A stretch of DNA of 64,000 bases from Siniperca chuatsi (GCF_020085105.1 NC_058063.1:10304651-10368650), one strand, 5' to 3'; counted from the stretch's first letter, positions 14,331 through 60,076 are shown. Program-made: numbers and translations. The notes: generated from the sequence alone by a model not told the origin.

Positions 14331-15991
14331 AGAGAATTTTCAGTTGTTGCTTTTCTTTCTTACCATAAAAGATTTAAGTTTTATTAACACATTGCTTGAT
14401 TTTTACACCAATGTCTCCACCTGGTTTACATTAGTAAATGTTCAGTGTTTTGTGCTCTGTCACCATCATTCTGCAGTGATTTAAAGATCACCAGCAGCTT
14501 CTGACAGAGCCACAGATATTAGATGAACGTCATTAGCGTTGAAATAGTGTGCAATGTGGTTCAACTTTGTGTTCAAAGCAGCCTGCAAAGGAGTTCTAAT
14601 GCGAGCAGCAGTAGCATTATTCATGTTTCCACAATAGCTTGTTATTCATCATAAGACAAAGAAGAATCTCACTCGGCTTGACATAGATGGAGGAGGGCCA
14701 CAAGGGTATTACTCACATCTGTTGAAAACAGTATGCACAGCCAACTGGATGTCACGATACACCATGCTTATTAATGCAAACAAAGTCTCCCAACACAGAA
14801 TATAAATGACATTTTCCTTCACATCAGAGCATAAATATTAATTGAGTTAAATCTATGATGTATTGTGGTTAGGGAGCTGCTTTAGCTGTTTATTGTTAAA
14901 CCAACAGGATGCATTTTATTAATCAAAGCAGCACATCATGTGACACCACATTGTGAAGTGCAGTACAATACACACTGGGCTGTTGAATTCAAAGCTGTAG
15001 CTCCCTTTAATGCCACAGGGTGACACTGTAGGCTTACAAACAGGAGCCATCAAACTGCTCATCCAAGTCTCTGGTTCTCTGATTACTGCAAAGATCAAGT
15101 TGATTTTAATTGGCATTTCCTTACACTTGAACCTAAAACATTACAAATGATCTACAATACGCCAGACCTGTACACACTAGTGTCAAAGCCTAATATTCAA
15201 TATGCTCTCTCTGCCTTGTTGATCTACAGTGCATTGTTCAGCACTCCATATAAATAATCATACCTTAACCAAGGCACGCACAAAGAATCAACAGAAGGCT
15301 TTTCACCTTGTTCGCTCTTTTCTTTCTTTAAGTAGAGAGTTTGCACAGCTGCCCGTGGAACACAAATGGCATTACACTCTCTTCCCGTGGCAGGACATCT
15401 GTTGCTTTCAGCTGGCATCCCTTCTGAGTCTACTGGAGTGTGCTTAATGCAGCCCGACGGCATTATAATAACTGAGTTGACTATTTTTTTTTTTGATGGG
15501 TTCTTTCCAATGTGATATGTGAGGTGGTACAGGAGTTTTACGTCGAATATAAAAAGGTTGACCAAATGGACTGTATAATGTGTGATTTATTTCCCCATTT
15601 TCAAATAACAGAAAGTACAGTATTTACTTAAGCCCATCAAAGAACCTTTATTCCGAATAAGGTGCTTTGTGCTATTTGGCATATATTGACAAGCCTTTTT
15701 CATCTTATGCTTCTTTGTCTTGGCACTTACAAAGTAAACAAGGAGTAAACCTTCATGTCCCAAAGTGTAATCACTTCAGACCATGTTTGGGCATTGACTC
15801 CTCCCCTGGATCAGTCCCTGCGTCACTACATCTACAAACTTCAACCTGAAACGTCCAGTGTACAATGCAAGGTACTATACTGTATTTTCATCATGGCAGC
15901 TGCATATCAAAGACACACTCATCTGACTCTCACGGGTATATTTAAGGAGAAGATAAGATCTTAGAGATGTAGATAGACTGCCAAACAGCGT

Positions 15992-16017
15992 CACCTTACA
16001 TACATACATGTAAGGTG
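15992..16017. repeat. Short inverted repeat
   Basis: CACCTTACAT and ATGTAAGGTG are perfect reverse complements, 10 bases each, separated by a 6-base ACATAC spacer. It lies 0.5 kb beyond the 3' end of gba3. No function is implied. Confidence 0.6.
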
Positions 16018-16491
16018 CATGCATGTACTCAGGCACATAACAATGCTGTTATTCAAGATGATACCACCATTAATATTGCTATTAATCGCTGACAAATACA
16101 GTGTATTCATACACATCCTTCTGCAGCCCTGTGAGGTGGCTGCAGCAGCTCTCTCCTCTCCATAAACCTTGTTGTACAGATTGACTGGGAACCGGGCAGG
16201 ATAGAATACTAATTTCATTCCATTGAATCAACTTAACACTCTTCGCCCATGTCCTCGCTTCCCCTGCTGAAGTCAGAATTTCTATAAAGGCAACAAAGTA
16301 AAGCGTACTTGTTGGACTTTTCCCTGACCATTTTCTAAACCGAAAAGATATTCAGAGACGATGGTGGTGCTTTTCATTTTGGATCTACAATGGAAGGAAT
16401 CAGATGCCTGGTTGGTTAGTTGAATTGGACTGATTCATCTAATTTGTATGAATGTTTGAGTTAGACAAAAAAACTATGAAAAAAATGCTAG

Positions 16492-16497
16492 TTTATT
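16492..16497 (-). terminator. gba3: gba3 polyadenylation signal
   Basis: AATAAA on the minus strand lies 28 bases after the gba3 stop codon, implying a very short 3' UTR if it is the one used. Alternative signals further downstream were not excluded. Confidence 0.5.
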
Positions 16498-16524
16498 AAG
16501 AATGTATTGAAAATTTCCGTCTTC

Positions 16525-20531
<4,007 letters not shown>

Positions 20532-20727
20532 GTCTTTTTAGTGTTAGGACCTGTTTTATACTGGTTAGGACACTGAACCAAAGCAGCTCTAATGTCCTAC
20601 TGCGTTATGTTTATCTATATGTCTCGTAGAAATCTTACTGGTCGTTTTTGCGCATAATATAACATAATACAATACAACAAAACGGCGTAGCTGAAAATAT
20701 CCTCCACACCAGGAATTACTCCAAGAT

Positions 20728-20760
20728 GTGACGTTTAGGAGGCGTGACGGTTGTCACGTA
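20728..20760. promoter_or_regulatory. CRE/E-box-like cluster upstream of gba3
   Basis: Within 33 bases lie TGACGTTT (20,729), TGACGG (20,745) and GTCACGTA (20,753), three near-matches to CREB/ATF or bHLH half-sites. They sit about 200 bases upstream of the gba3 start codon, a plausible core-promoter position. The function is inferred from motif resemblance only. Confidence 0.3.
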
Positions 20761-21853
20761 CAGTGTGTTCTACAAGCCAATGTAAAGTCAAAACACATTT
20801 GCCTAACATGCTTTCTCTTTGCTTCATTCTGGCCCCGTAGCATTATTTGAATGTTGTAGTTAAATAATAATCAGCGAAAACGACTTTAGTTACAGTGTCC
20901 AATCTTAAGAAAATCCCTTGAAAGTTGTTTTTCACGACTTGGGATTTACAAATCTACCGAGGAGCACTTGAAAGCAGCACAAGAGGGTGCAGCCCTCGAC
21001 TAGTTTGTGGACGTCAAGTGTGCGCTGTATGCAACGACAACTTTTACTTTGTGGGTTTTGTATGTGTACATGTTAATATGACAAGTAAATAATAGGAAGG
21101 GCTTATCAAAAATCATTACAAGAAATGTTGACTTTCAAAATAATATTTGAATTATGTTTGGCGTTATAAGCAAAACAGCTAAAAGATGTGTGTCTTGCTT
21201 GTATAACAAATTATATCGAATTAGCTAGCTTAACTGTTGCAACTGGGGGTTAGCTGCAACAAAATAAAACAAATAAATAAAAACGTGTAATTATGATTTT
21301 AAAAGAGCCCACATTCTATTAAATTCATTAATTAAGTTAAATGAAACCATACAGTCTATGAGTGAAACGTGTAAAAAAAACCTGGATATGTATAAACTTT
21401 TTCAGGCTGTGGAATTCAATTTCATCCAGAGTGCTTCTGAATGTATCATCCATTCCGCTGCATTAGCTTACAACAATGTGACGTCGTGTATGCAAACAAA
21501 AAAGGTTAAATGGCGCTTGTGAAAGTACGTCAAGCCTCACAGATCCTGAAAACAAATGGACTAGTGGAGGTGAAAGCATTATAGCCTGAAGGCATATCAC
21601 TGGCCTGGGATCATTTCAGTGCTATCTGCTGGTCCAGTTAGAAGTGACTCACTCAACCTGATCATAACAAAGAAAATGGACTGTTTGCCAAAGGGCAAAC
21701 ACCCTTATCAGCTAAACGTCCTCCTCATATAGCTACAAGATATCGGCCTACAATTGGATTTTTGCTCCTCATGTGACTTAATCTTTCATGGTTATTATGT
21801 GTAGGCCATACAGCAAGCCAGACGGAATTTGTTTAGAGGCACCCAGAGAAGAT

Positions 21854-22334
21854 CAGGGGCGGAAGATAAATACAGATCATTTACTTAAGTGAAAGTAGCA
21901 ATACAAAAAGCGTAAAAATACTCAATTTGATTAAGTGAAATGTATTCAAAACTGTACTTAAGTAAATATACAGAAGTACAAAATTGTTACAAAATGAAAG
22001 CAGGCTACTAATGTGTAGAAAAATAAAACAAAAGTGTTGGAGTATTGGAGTGTTGGAGTATTTCTGGATATTTTTACTGAAGCAGCATTTTACTGTTGTC
22101 GGTCAAGGAGGAGCTATAATTTAACTTTATATAATGTTGGGTAGTGGTTTTGTGTCTCATTCTGCAGTGTTATTATGAACTACTGTGAAATAAATGCAGT
22201 GGAGTAAAACGTAGAATATTTGCCTCCCAAAGTGAAGTAGACGTCAAAAGTAGGATAAAATGGAAATACTCAAAGTACATGTTCCTTAAAAATGTATTTG
22301 TACAGTACTTGAGTATAGTTACTTTCCACCACTG
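21854..22334. mobile_element. Miniature inverted-repeat transposon, copy A
   Basis: The left end reads CAGGGGCGGAAG and the right end CTTTCCACCACTG, imperfect terminal inverted repeats of the widespread fish repeat tip CAGTGGTGGAAAG. The interior is rich in ACTTAAGTAAA / GAGTATTT words. A second copy of the family lies at 54,050-54,380, on the other side of adgra3. The element is non-autonomous and non-coding. No target duplication is evident. Confidence 0.65.
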
Positions 22335-23222
22335 ACGCCTGAATAGAATTGCAACCATGTCCTACAAACTCATAGCTACTCAGTGAATGACAAAAATGCC
22401 TCGGCTGCGGGCGTTTTATTCTGAAATACGGACCGGATGTGGTTTGAATTCCATTGGACTTGACAATGGAGCCCGGGGCAGGATCGTGGGAAGGGGACTT
22501 CTCAATGGACAGAGAACTGGCTTTGAATACTTTCCAAAGACGCAGTGGAGCTAAAAGAGACTCATCAACCACTCTGGATACTCATCTTTAAGCGATGTAG
22601 AGCTTTTTACTTTGTTTTTCGACCATTTGCAGCACACTTTAAGCTGTGTTGTAGCGCTTTTATGGCTTTTTTTTCGAGACGGGGAAAGTTTACTCGCTCT
22701 TGTTTGGTTCAGTATATAGTCCGGGGAAGTTGAAGTGGGTGTTTAAAAAAATAAAAAATAAAAGCCTGGCCGCGTTTCCTGAAGTTAGTGCGGATAACCT
22801 GGGATCACTGCAGCCGCCTCCCGTGGAAAAGACAGCACTCGGAGTTGGACCCACGCTATGGGCAACAAAGAAAGCCTCTCAACAACTGGACAAGTTAATT
22901 AGTAACCAGCGAGCATATTCAGCATTTCAAATTTGTGGAGTCTTAGAGTTGGAGGAAATGAACACCACGCCAGGATGGAAAGGGTATTATAAATGAGTCG
23001 TTTGGCAAACAAAGGAGGACACCTCTGTTGGACTGAATACCGCCGTGCAAAGGGAAAGCCTTGCGAGAAATGGAGGAGGAAGGCTCACTTGAGTCAAACA
23101 AGATACTGGAAAAGGTCTCATTTTTGTCTTTAACGGGGTCTGGATTTCAGGTCACCCTTTCATAACAAAGCTACTCAGTATCATCTACCCTGTTAAGTAT
23201 CAAAACATTCTTTGCTTTGCCA

Positions 23223-23252
23223 ATGCTGCAGCTGTTTTCTAGTCGCGTGTGA
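23223..23252 (+). promoter_or_regulatory. adgra3: Upstream ORF in the adgra3 leader
   Basis: An ATG at 23,223 opens a nine-codon frame (MLQLFSSRV) ending in TGA at 23,250-23,252, only two bases before the adgra3 start codon. If the leader includes it, ribosomes would have to skip or reinitiate. Transcription of this stretch is inferred from proximity. Confidence 0.4.
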
Positions 23253-23254
23253 AA

Positions 23255-52671
<29,417 letters not shown>

Positions 52672-53000
52672 CGACAGTTTCCGGCCCAAAGACTGCATTG
52701 TGATATGCTCTCTCCTTTAAACTGTGAAGTGTCTTTTTATTTTTTTCGATTTGTACATTTTTTTTAAAAATGTACAATCAAATCATTACTGCCACTGAAC
52801 TGTCTTTGTAGATATGTTTTTGTAAATGGTCTATTTTTATAACTTTTAATCCAAACCTTTTCATTCCGTTTAAGAGTTCTGTTAATGAAACTGCATAGTC
52901 TGAGCTGTGGCCCTGTGCATGCCCTTACCCCGGGGATTTTTCCCCCCATTTTCAAGTTTGTCCCAACAATAATAAAACAAAAGTTGCGTTTACCTAATTG
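52672..53000 (+). other. adgra3: adgra3 3' UTR with polyadenylation signal
   Basis: The canonical AATAAA at 52,971-52,976 is about 300 bases after the stop codon, followed by T-rich sequence. A 12 bp perfect hairpin (TTGTACATTTTT / AAAAATGTACAA, loop TTT) lies at 52,751-52,777. The end is placed approximately, 15-30 bases after the signal. Confidence 0.65.
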
Positions 53001-53602
53001 AATGTTTTTATTCTTGTGATAACACCCACAATCTCCTCTCAGGCCTCTGCAGCCAGTGTAAAGGTGAGTCAGAGCTGTTTTGTTTCCAAGAATTACTCTC
53101 GCTGGCAATATATGACAAGCTGGTAATTGGGTTTTCCACTGACCTTCAGGTCCTCAGGTTCCTCTTTCCGCAGCGGAGCAGCACTTTAATTGCAACTGGC
53201 TGTGGCTTTGGGCTGAAAAGGTGTTTTCTGCCTGCCTGCTGGCAGATTTGATGAGTGCACCGGACATTCTGGGCTCCCGCTGACTTGATGCCCAGGCTGT
53301 GATTGACAGCTGACTCACAGGCCAAGTGAAGCTGCCATAAGAAGAAAGGATAATGAGAGGGAGTGTATCTTCGTCCTTGTCCACCTCATTCCATTCTCAG
53401 TCTCCTCCACAGCCGGCAGCTGAACTGGAGTCCCACTTACGGCTTGACATCGCTGTTGGGGAGAGAGCACATGGGCACAAAGTGTATGATTTGACTGCTG
53501 AGTAGTCTGAAAATGGATTAGTATGACTTTTTGCTGGGTGAATGCCATGTATCTGACTAGGTGGTTGTGTCAACAGCCAGAGACCATTCAAGTCTGACAG
53601 TG

Positions 53603-53646
53603 AATCAGTTCTGCTACACAAATGTATTTGTGTAGCAGAACTGATT
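53603..53646. repeat. 44 bp palindrome (21 bp perfect stem, 2-base loop)
   Basis: The left arm 53,603-53,623 (AATCAGTTCTGC...) and right arm 53,626-53,646 (...GCAGAACTGATT) are exact reverse complements, with only GT between them. The flanks do not continue the symmetry. Confidence 0.9.
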
Positions 53647-54049
53647 GTGTATGTATTTATTCAATTTTTTTATTTTTCTCTAATCTTTGAAGCTTAAAGA
53701 GGTCAAATTATCCAATATTTCATTATATATATATTATATATATTATAATATTAATTAATATTTTTTAAAAGGGGAAATCACTCTTTGGTTGAACTGACAA
53801 GGAGCCACAACTTTGTAAGAGGTCATGACAAACTTGTGTTTCGTGTAGCGAAACCTTTTTTTTTTCTCCCCCCATTGGAGGGTGCCCGACCCCTCGGTTG
53901 GGAACCACTGGACTAAACCACTGAACAGTATGTAATGTATGTAAGCCGTTAAAACTAGCTTGACGTCAACCAGCTACAACAATAAAATGCTGCTTCTAAA
54001 TAGTTGCATCAGTATTAATCTAATATAATATACTGTATAATAATGTATC

Positions 54050-54380
54050 AGTCACGGGACGTTTTACTGCAGAAGGAGTACTTTTATTTTTGATACTTTT
54101 AAGCATATTTTGCTGATAATTCTGTACTTTTACTTAAGTGGGATACTTTAAACTTGTAATGGACTTGTAACTTGTATTTTTACATTGTTGTATTGATACT
54201 TGTACTTTACTTCAACCACTGAAGATAACTAGTAACCACAGCTGTCAGATAAATGTGGAGTAAAAAGTACAATATTCCCTCTGAAATGTAGTTGAGTAAA
54301 AGTATAAAGTGGCATGTACCTCAAAACTGTACTCACAATAAATGTACAGTGAGTAAATGTACTTAGTTACTTTCCACCAC
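54050..54380. mobile_element. Miniature inverted-repeat transposon, copy B
   Basis: The element ends TTAGTTACTTTCCACCAC and is filled with ACTTTTACTTAAGTG and TACTTGTACTTTACTT words. It is the same family as the copy at 21,854-22,334. The left boundary is degraded. It is non-coding. Confidence 0.6.
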
Positions 54381-57300
54381 ACACTTAAGGCAGGCATGTA
54401 GCGTTATATTATTTTCAGAAACTCCATGACACACTGTTTGAGGTTGAGGAATCCTCACCAATGCATATATATTATTAGATAAGGAAAGTGATGTCATAAT
54501 CATGACTTCTTATAGCATGCCACTAACTAACCATCTTTAAATTTTGTAGCTCATACTGTAAAATAATCCTGCTATTTACCACATTTAAGAAAGAATCCAT
54601 AATCGTCGCCCACTGATCATCTTAGCAGAGACAGCACAGCTCCAGTAGCTCCAGTTTTTCATTAATAGCATATTAATAAAACGCATATTTCATTAAGGCA
54701 AAGATGTATTGCCCAGCCATCTTGGATGTGACAAATTATAATAAGACTTTTGAATTATGTAGAGAGCAGTTACGCCTTGATTAGTAGCAGCCTCACTGAT
54801 TCCCTCCAGGCATGAAAGAGTGATATTCAAATAATTGCCAAGGTTCTTTAGCACTGCCATCTGTTAGAAAGTTCATCTGAGGTTGTCAGCGAGGCAGGAA
54901 TGACAATCGGAGGATCTTTGAGCTGTGTGGGAGAAAAAGCTCATCAGGGCAAATAAACTGATTAGTATCTCTGCTTTAAGATCACAGGGACACCTTGGGC
55001 AGAAATCGATAATAAATTAAGATAAAACAAATGAAAATCTTTTCTCAGTCTTGTTCAGAAGTCTTAGGGTCAGACAAACATTTTAGAAAATAAGTCAGAT
55101 GAGAGAATCATATTCAACACCCAAAAGCATCAGTTGCTGATAACCAGCTATTTTCAGACACAGTGATGATCCCTCCATGATGTCTCCTATACTTTTTCCA
55201 CCCAGTTTCCACTTAGCGTGCTCTGTGGAGCATATCTGAGCACAATTCCTTACCAGGAGGCCCACGGACGACCAACGTCAGACAAGTAATTTGTTGTTTA
55301 CATTTTCCAATCGCTGCTTGTGGCGCCCGGAGGAAGCATCTGGCTCTGTTGTGGAAACTTGCCACTGAAATGAAGATTGATACTTTCTAGAAAGTGAAGC
55401 CATCTGACTCTGCTGATTGTAATTAGGTGGCTCTGGCTGTCCAGGGGAACCAAACACATTCTTACCTGCAGTGTGCTGATCTTCCCGAAACCTCAGAGGC
55501 CTGACATACAGATGAAAGCATTACTTAGCATCCAGGGTTTGTGATGATCGCCGTCACTGTCAGGCAGCTGCCTGCAGAGATAATTGGTGAATTTATGTAG
55601 TTTGGTAAGTTTATGTGGACTTCATTTAAATATTTGCAAATGAGGCAAAGTCACATCTGTATGCAAGGTCTGCTTAAGCTAAGGTCAGGGCTTTTGCAAA
55701 TCTTTGCATTTAAGCACTTAGACATTCAACACATTCAGTTACATAACACTGCACAACTTTCTTTTTAAGACAAATGCATGACTCCTAAGCAGAAACTGCC
55801 ATTTGTCCTTCACATTACAGGGATACTCGACATTATTAATATTAATTGCACTTTTTTTAAATCAGAAATGTTTCATACTTGGAATATTATATTTGCATTT
55901 CCTCAAAAAAAGGCTTACTCACATCCTGACTGTCCAGAAATTTGCATTCTGCAATGCCAACTTGGTTTTTATGCTGATAACGCTAAAAAGGCATTTTAGG
56001 GAAACTAAATCAGAAACAGAGAAACTTTCCTGCCCACGTTGTGTATCTGATTCAAGTAAGTGAAAGTGGCAAGCATGAAAATGACTTAAGTTGATGGTAA
56101 ATGCAGGTTATTCTAAAGAGAATGGAGGGTGTTTGAAACTTTGGGAGTCAACCCGGTCTTTAGGTGGTGTCTTCAGGGGGAAAACACTTTGACTAAAGGT
56201 CAAAGCTGATTGCCACCTTGATACCAAAGGTGTGTCAGCTTTTATTGTCCAGCTGGTGGAACACTGGTGGACTGCATTTTTAATGTGGATTATCAAATGC
56301 CCCCTCTCACTTTAGCCATTGAACTCATTTCTTGTTGGTCTCAACTGCAGTTTGGTCACACTGTGTCCCTTAAGTTCAAGCTCACATTTGCCATTCCCAT
56401 GACTTGTCAAAGACAAAACCAGAGAGATACAGAGCATATTACCTCTTTGTATTACACTCTTTAGTAACAGTGCATTAATGGCTTCTGAGATTGCCTTTGT
56501 GACATTCATTCTTGTGCCTGAATAAGATGAATGCTTTACCGTTCAGTCTTATTTCATTCAAACTGATTATGGTGTCTAAAGGACTTTTTGGCAGAAGAGC
56601 CGGCTTTAAGTGCTGTCTTAAATAATGGTGTCGCAAATCGAGAATCTGGCTGTCATCGGTTGGAGATTGCAACTCCACATTTCATCCTGTTAAACACTGC
56701 AAAAGTCAGCTTTGATTTCCACCTCATAACTGACTTTTCTCTTATATTGTGGAGTGCCAAAGAATTCAGCCTTTACCCCGCAGTAGTTTCCACACTTCTG
56801 GAATGTGTTTGATGCAGATATAATGTTCATTTTTGAACTGTATGTTCAGATGAATCGAAGTGATGGGATGTCAGCACAGTCTCCTCATTAAGCACAGCAC
56901 AGAGACCTTGTGCAAACCAAAATATATCATGATTAAACTTTGGGCACCATCAGAGAGGACAGAAATAGATGCTCATTTGATGATCCCGGGGGGGGGGCTC
57001 TGCTACTGGTTTGATATCATTAGATCAGAAACACACTTCAACGCATGTGCGTGTATTGAAATAGTTTTTCCAAAGTGAGAAAAGTATCATTCCTTCTTTG
57101 CATTCAGACAACCTGGACTTTAATTACATGTTAAAATAATGTGTTTATCGTCTACAAGAGTAAAATCAAAGTTCTCAGCGGACCTACACAGATATGTTGC
57201 TGTTTTTAATATTGTAATGTAATTTTTCTCCAAATCCTTCCTATAATTATTAGGAAAAAATTAGGTTCAATCACTCTCCACTGCCATCTTCCATCTTTTT

Positions 57301-57844
57301 TTCCCCCCGACAGAATTACACAAACACACACATACACACACTGCCATCTAACGATGTCATCAAGCCATCTGCAGAGCTCTTGTCCCCATGTGCTGGAAGA
57401 CCTGTGCTCTCATTAATGCCCTCACATTGCCGTCCATCTACCTGTACCAGTCTGTCTGAGCAGATTTTGGCTTCATCTTTCTGTCCAGGTGCTCTGTTAT
57501 TTATAGCCACCTCAAAAACGGTATCAGTCCACGGTGACAGTTGCAGACAGTAGCCCTCTCACACACACATCTCGGAAATTGAAGGTTGTCTATTGGAATG
57601 CATTTGTCTTGGGAAGAGGCTTTACGCATATGTGGATGGAGGTTTCCAAATATTGAACAAATGTGATGATATTTTCTCTGACGTATTTGTGTTAGAGGTT
57701 ATTTTGTGCTCCTTTTTTGATGCCAAAGGGAGATTTTTGATGATCCACAAACACACCTTGACAACAAAACCTTAAAAAAAACATTAAATATGATTCATAT
57801 TATTTGAGCTAACAACATACAAAATAAATAAATTTTAGACTTAA

Positions 57845-58085
57845 AGCAAAAGTTCAATATTTTGTGGGAAGCACATTTATTTGAAGATCGATAACACTCG
57901 CACATCTGTCCGTTAAATATAAAGCTACAGCCAGGCCTGTTTCCAGTCTTTGTGCTAAGCTAAGCTAACCGGCTGCTGACTGTCACTGACTTCATATTTA
58001 ACAGAGTGGTATCGATGTTCTCATCTTTCCACCAGAAAGCGAATTAGCAGACTTCCCAAAAAGTAAACATTTGCTTCAAACGAAA
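57845..58085. repeat. Teleost interspersed repeat
   Basis: The TTTGTGCTAAGCTAAGCTAA and CCGGCTGCTG blocks, with CTACAGCCAGGCCTGTTTCC before them, match a repeat I recognise as widespread in percomorph genomes. Coordinates are approximate. No coding capacity is seen. Confidence 0.5.
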
Positions 58086-59029
58086 AGTAAATTTAATTGG
58101 TGCAAAAATCACAAGCTATAATAAAAGTAAAAGAGAATGCTACTTCCATGTCAGACTGTGCTGCAAACTCTTAAAATGACATTTTAAAGTATAGACTATG
58201 TAACTTTTGAAAAAATAAACTACCTGTGCTATTGTTACACTGTGTTTTAGCATTTATTATCAGCATTTAAAATAAGCAAAATAAGTTTTCTTGCAGTGCC
58301 TGGAAATAATCTCAAAGTGGTTTTCAGATTTGATTTGAACGTTTTGAATAGAAAGATGCTCACAGGGCATACAGTACATCAAACATCAGACAAACTGCAG
58401 TTTATATGTACCTTTCACCTTGACCAACATCTGTCTTGATGAATCACTGACGGTTTGTAAAGCTCCTGGATTCCTTTTTATTCTAATAAATCTGTTGCAG
58501 TCCACGTCAGGTATGAGGAACATGTAAGCACCAGGTTCATACTTTCCTTTTTATCAGCTGCATATGATTCATGTACAGTATATTCCAGAAATAAATATGT
58601 CTAAAAATATTCATTACACCATGGTTCTAACACACGCATCCCAATCGTTTAAGGGAGAAGCTCCTGTTTTTGAGGAGTGTCAGCAATTTCCGATAATAGC
58701 AGCTGAGTAAATGTCCTCCTGTTTCATGATTTGTCTAAAGCTGTCTGTTGAACTGAGTGTGTGTTTTACAGTGAGACAGAAAACTGTATCCTTTGTGGTA
58801 TTCTTGGTAGACGGTTACACAATCCTTTGCAAACTCTCCTTATTTGCTGCAATGAAGCAGATGTGCTATGTTGTTAAAAATGTTCCCGCTGTATGTATGC
58901 GTGTATTTGTCTGCAGACTCCCATTTTATCAGGCAGCATCCCAAAGTGTTTTGACTTGCTGCAGAATTATGTAACTGTCTAAACAGTTTGTGGCGAGTTT
59001 AGAAAGTGGAGAGATTTATGATGAAAACA

Positions 59030-59650
59030 CTGTTGAAGACCCCTGGTGGGCCGTGAACCACACTTTAGGAACCACAACTTCAAGGTTGAATGTAACAGAG
59101 ACACCGTAAATTCAGTTAATGCCAGTGGACGGAAATGCTACATCGTAAGACTTGGAATTGCTGTATGCTGCGTTGAGTGCAGTTCTGAGATACTAAAGGA
59201 CAATGATTTGAAAAAGTATGCAGACACCAGAACATTATACCCATATGTGACTGCTGAATTATGGGCATTAAGATGTTTCCTCCACTCTTCTGGGAAAGAT
59301 TTCCAAATGTTTTTGGAACCTGGCTGCATGGATTTGCTCCCATTAAGCCACAATAGGTCGGCCACTGTTGGGTGTAAGACCTGGCTCGCGGTCAGCGTTC
59401 CAAGTCATCCTAAATGTGTTAGATGGGGTTGACGTCAGTCAAGTTCTTCTAACCTAAACTGGAAAACCATTTCTTTATTATATTAGGTTTGTGAATGGGG
59501 GCATTGTCAATTTGAAACAGGAAAGGGCCTTCCCCAAACCACACTCTTGTCTAAAGACAGTAGGATGCTGCAGCTTTAACATTTCCCTTAATTGGGAAAA
59601 AATCTAGTCCATACTTAGCCCCATGTAAAACAGAGGAGCAAATCCTGGCA
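59030..59650 (-). pseudogene. Tc1/mariner-type transposase fragment
   Basis: On the minus strand, shifted frames carry recognisable Tc1 DDE-transposase pieces: PFLFQIDNAPIHK (around the second catalytic Asp), IKKWF, a decayed NPI.H..DDLER block (third catalytic acidic region) and a WKSFPEEWRKHLNA tail. In-frame stops and frame changes break it, and no terminal repeats are seen, so it is a dead relic. Tc1 elements are very common in fish. It lies 0.4 kb upstream of the kcnip4 first exon. Confidence 0.7.
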
Positions 59651-59864
59651 TGTTTGTTAGCTGGAAACAGCAAATACTTGGCATTTTTCTTAATAAATAA
59701 ACTATTGATCAATTATCTAAATTGTTGTAAGTTAACTTCCGGTCAATCAGTCGTTTAATTGACTAGTCGTTTCAGCAATGCATATCATTAAAAACACTGA
59801 AAAACATCCAAAGGCATTTTTCTAATCTACAGACATTGAGACCACACAGACACACCATCACCGC

Positions 59865-60076
59865 CACCAACACTCACACACTGGTGCGCGCTCCCGCCGA
59901 GAACCGCGTGCACGAGCAGCGTTCCAGCGCTCTCGCTCACACTGCGAAACTTGGGAGTTAAATGAGCAGCAACTAGTACCAGCCGTTTACAAGTCAGCGC
60001 GGACGAGCTCCTGTTACTGAAACGAGGCTCTTTCGACTAAAAAAAGTCCACCTACGAAAAAAAAAAAACAACAACT
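59865..60076 (+). promoter_or_regulatory. kcnip4: kcnip4 5' UTR and likely promoter
   Basis: This GC- and CpG-richer island stands out in AT-rich surroundings (GGTGCGCGCTCCCGCC near 59,883, GCGCGGACGAGCTCC near 59,997). It ends in an A-rich leader just before the start codon. The TSS is not placed. Confidence 0.5.

Larger units (their letters stand above)
1..16490. other. Non-coding region 3' of gba3
   Basis: No gene is supported in these 16.5 kb. The open frames present are short (at most about 113 codons), unspliced, overlap on both strands and resemble no protein family I recognise. The sequence is AT-rich with scattered poly-A, poly-C and CA tracts (for example CA runs near 12,400 and 12,465 and a C run near 12,500). 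Repeat-like pieces near 5.8-6.9 kb and 11.3 kb and a candidate conserved block at 13.4-14.3 kb are listed separately. By human synteny as I recall it, the stretch beyond GBA3 is a gene desert, which fits what is seen here. Confidence 0.75.
20532..23254. other. Divergent promoter interval of gba3 and adgra3
   Basis: The two start codons point away from each other with 2.7 kb between, so this stretch must hold both promoters and 5' UTRs. The gba3-proximal part has a CRE-like cluster, the middle has a miniature transposon, and 22.4-23.25 kb is probably the adgra3 5' UTR (higher GC, several upstream ATGs). No TATA box or start site can be placed with confidence. No further gene is seen. Confidence 0.6.
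53001..59880. other. Intergenic region between adgra3 and kcnip4
   Basis: No gene is supported. The stretch holds a 44 bp palindrome, a miniature transposon copy, a GGGAACCACTGG fish repeat tag (about 53,900), a fish repeat at 57.84-58.09 kb and a Tc1 transposase fossil at 59.0-59.65 kb. The 54.4-56.9 kb part is relatively repeat-poor and could hold regulatory elements. Short open frames on both strands show no similarity I recognise. Confidence 0.7.

Noticed and set aside
22545..22996. 62- and 98-codon plus-strand frames upstream of adgra3
   Set aside because: They lie in the presumed 5' UTR or promoter, show no similarity, and the signal peptide starts only at 23,255.
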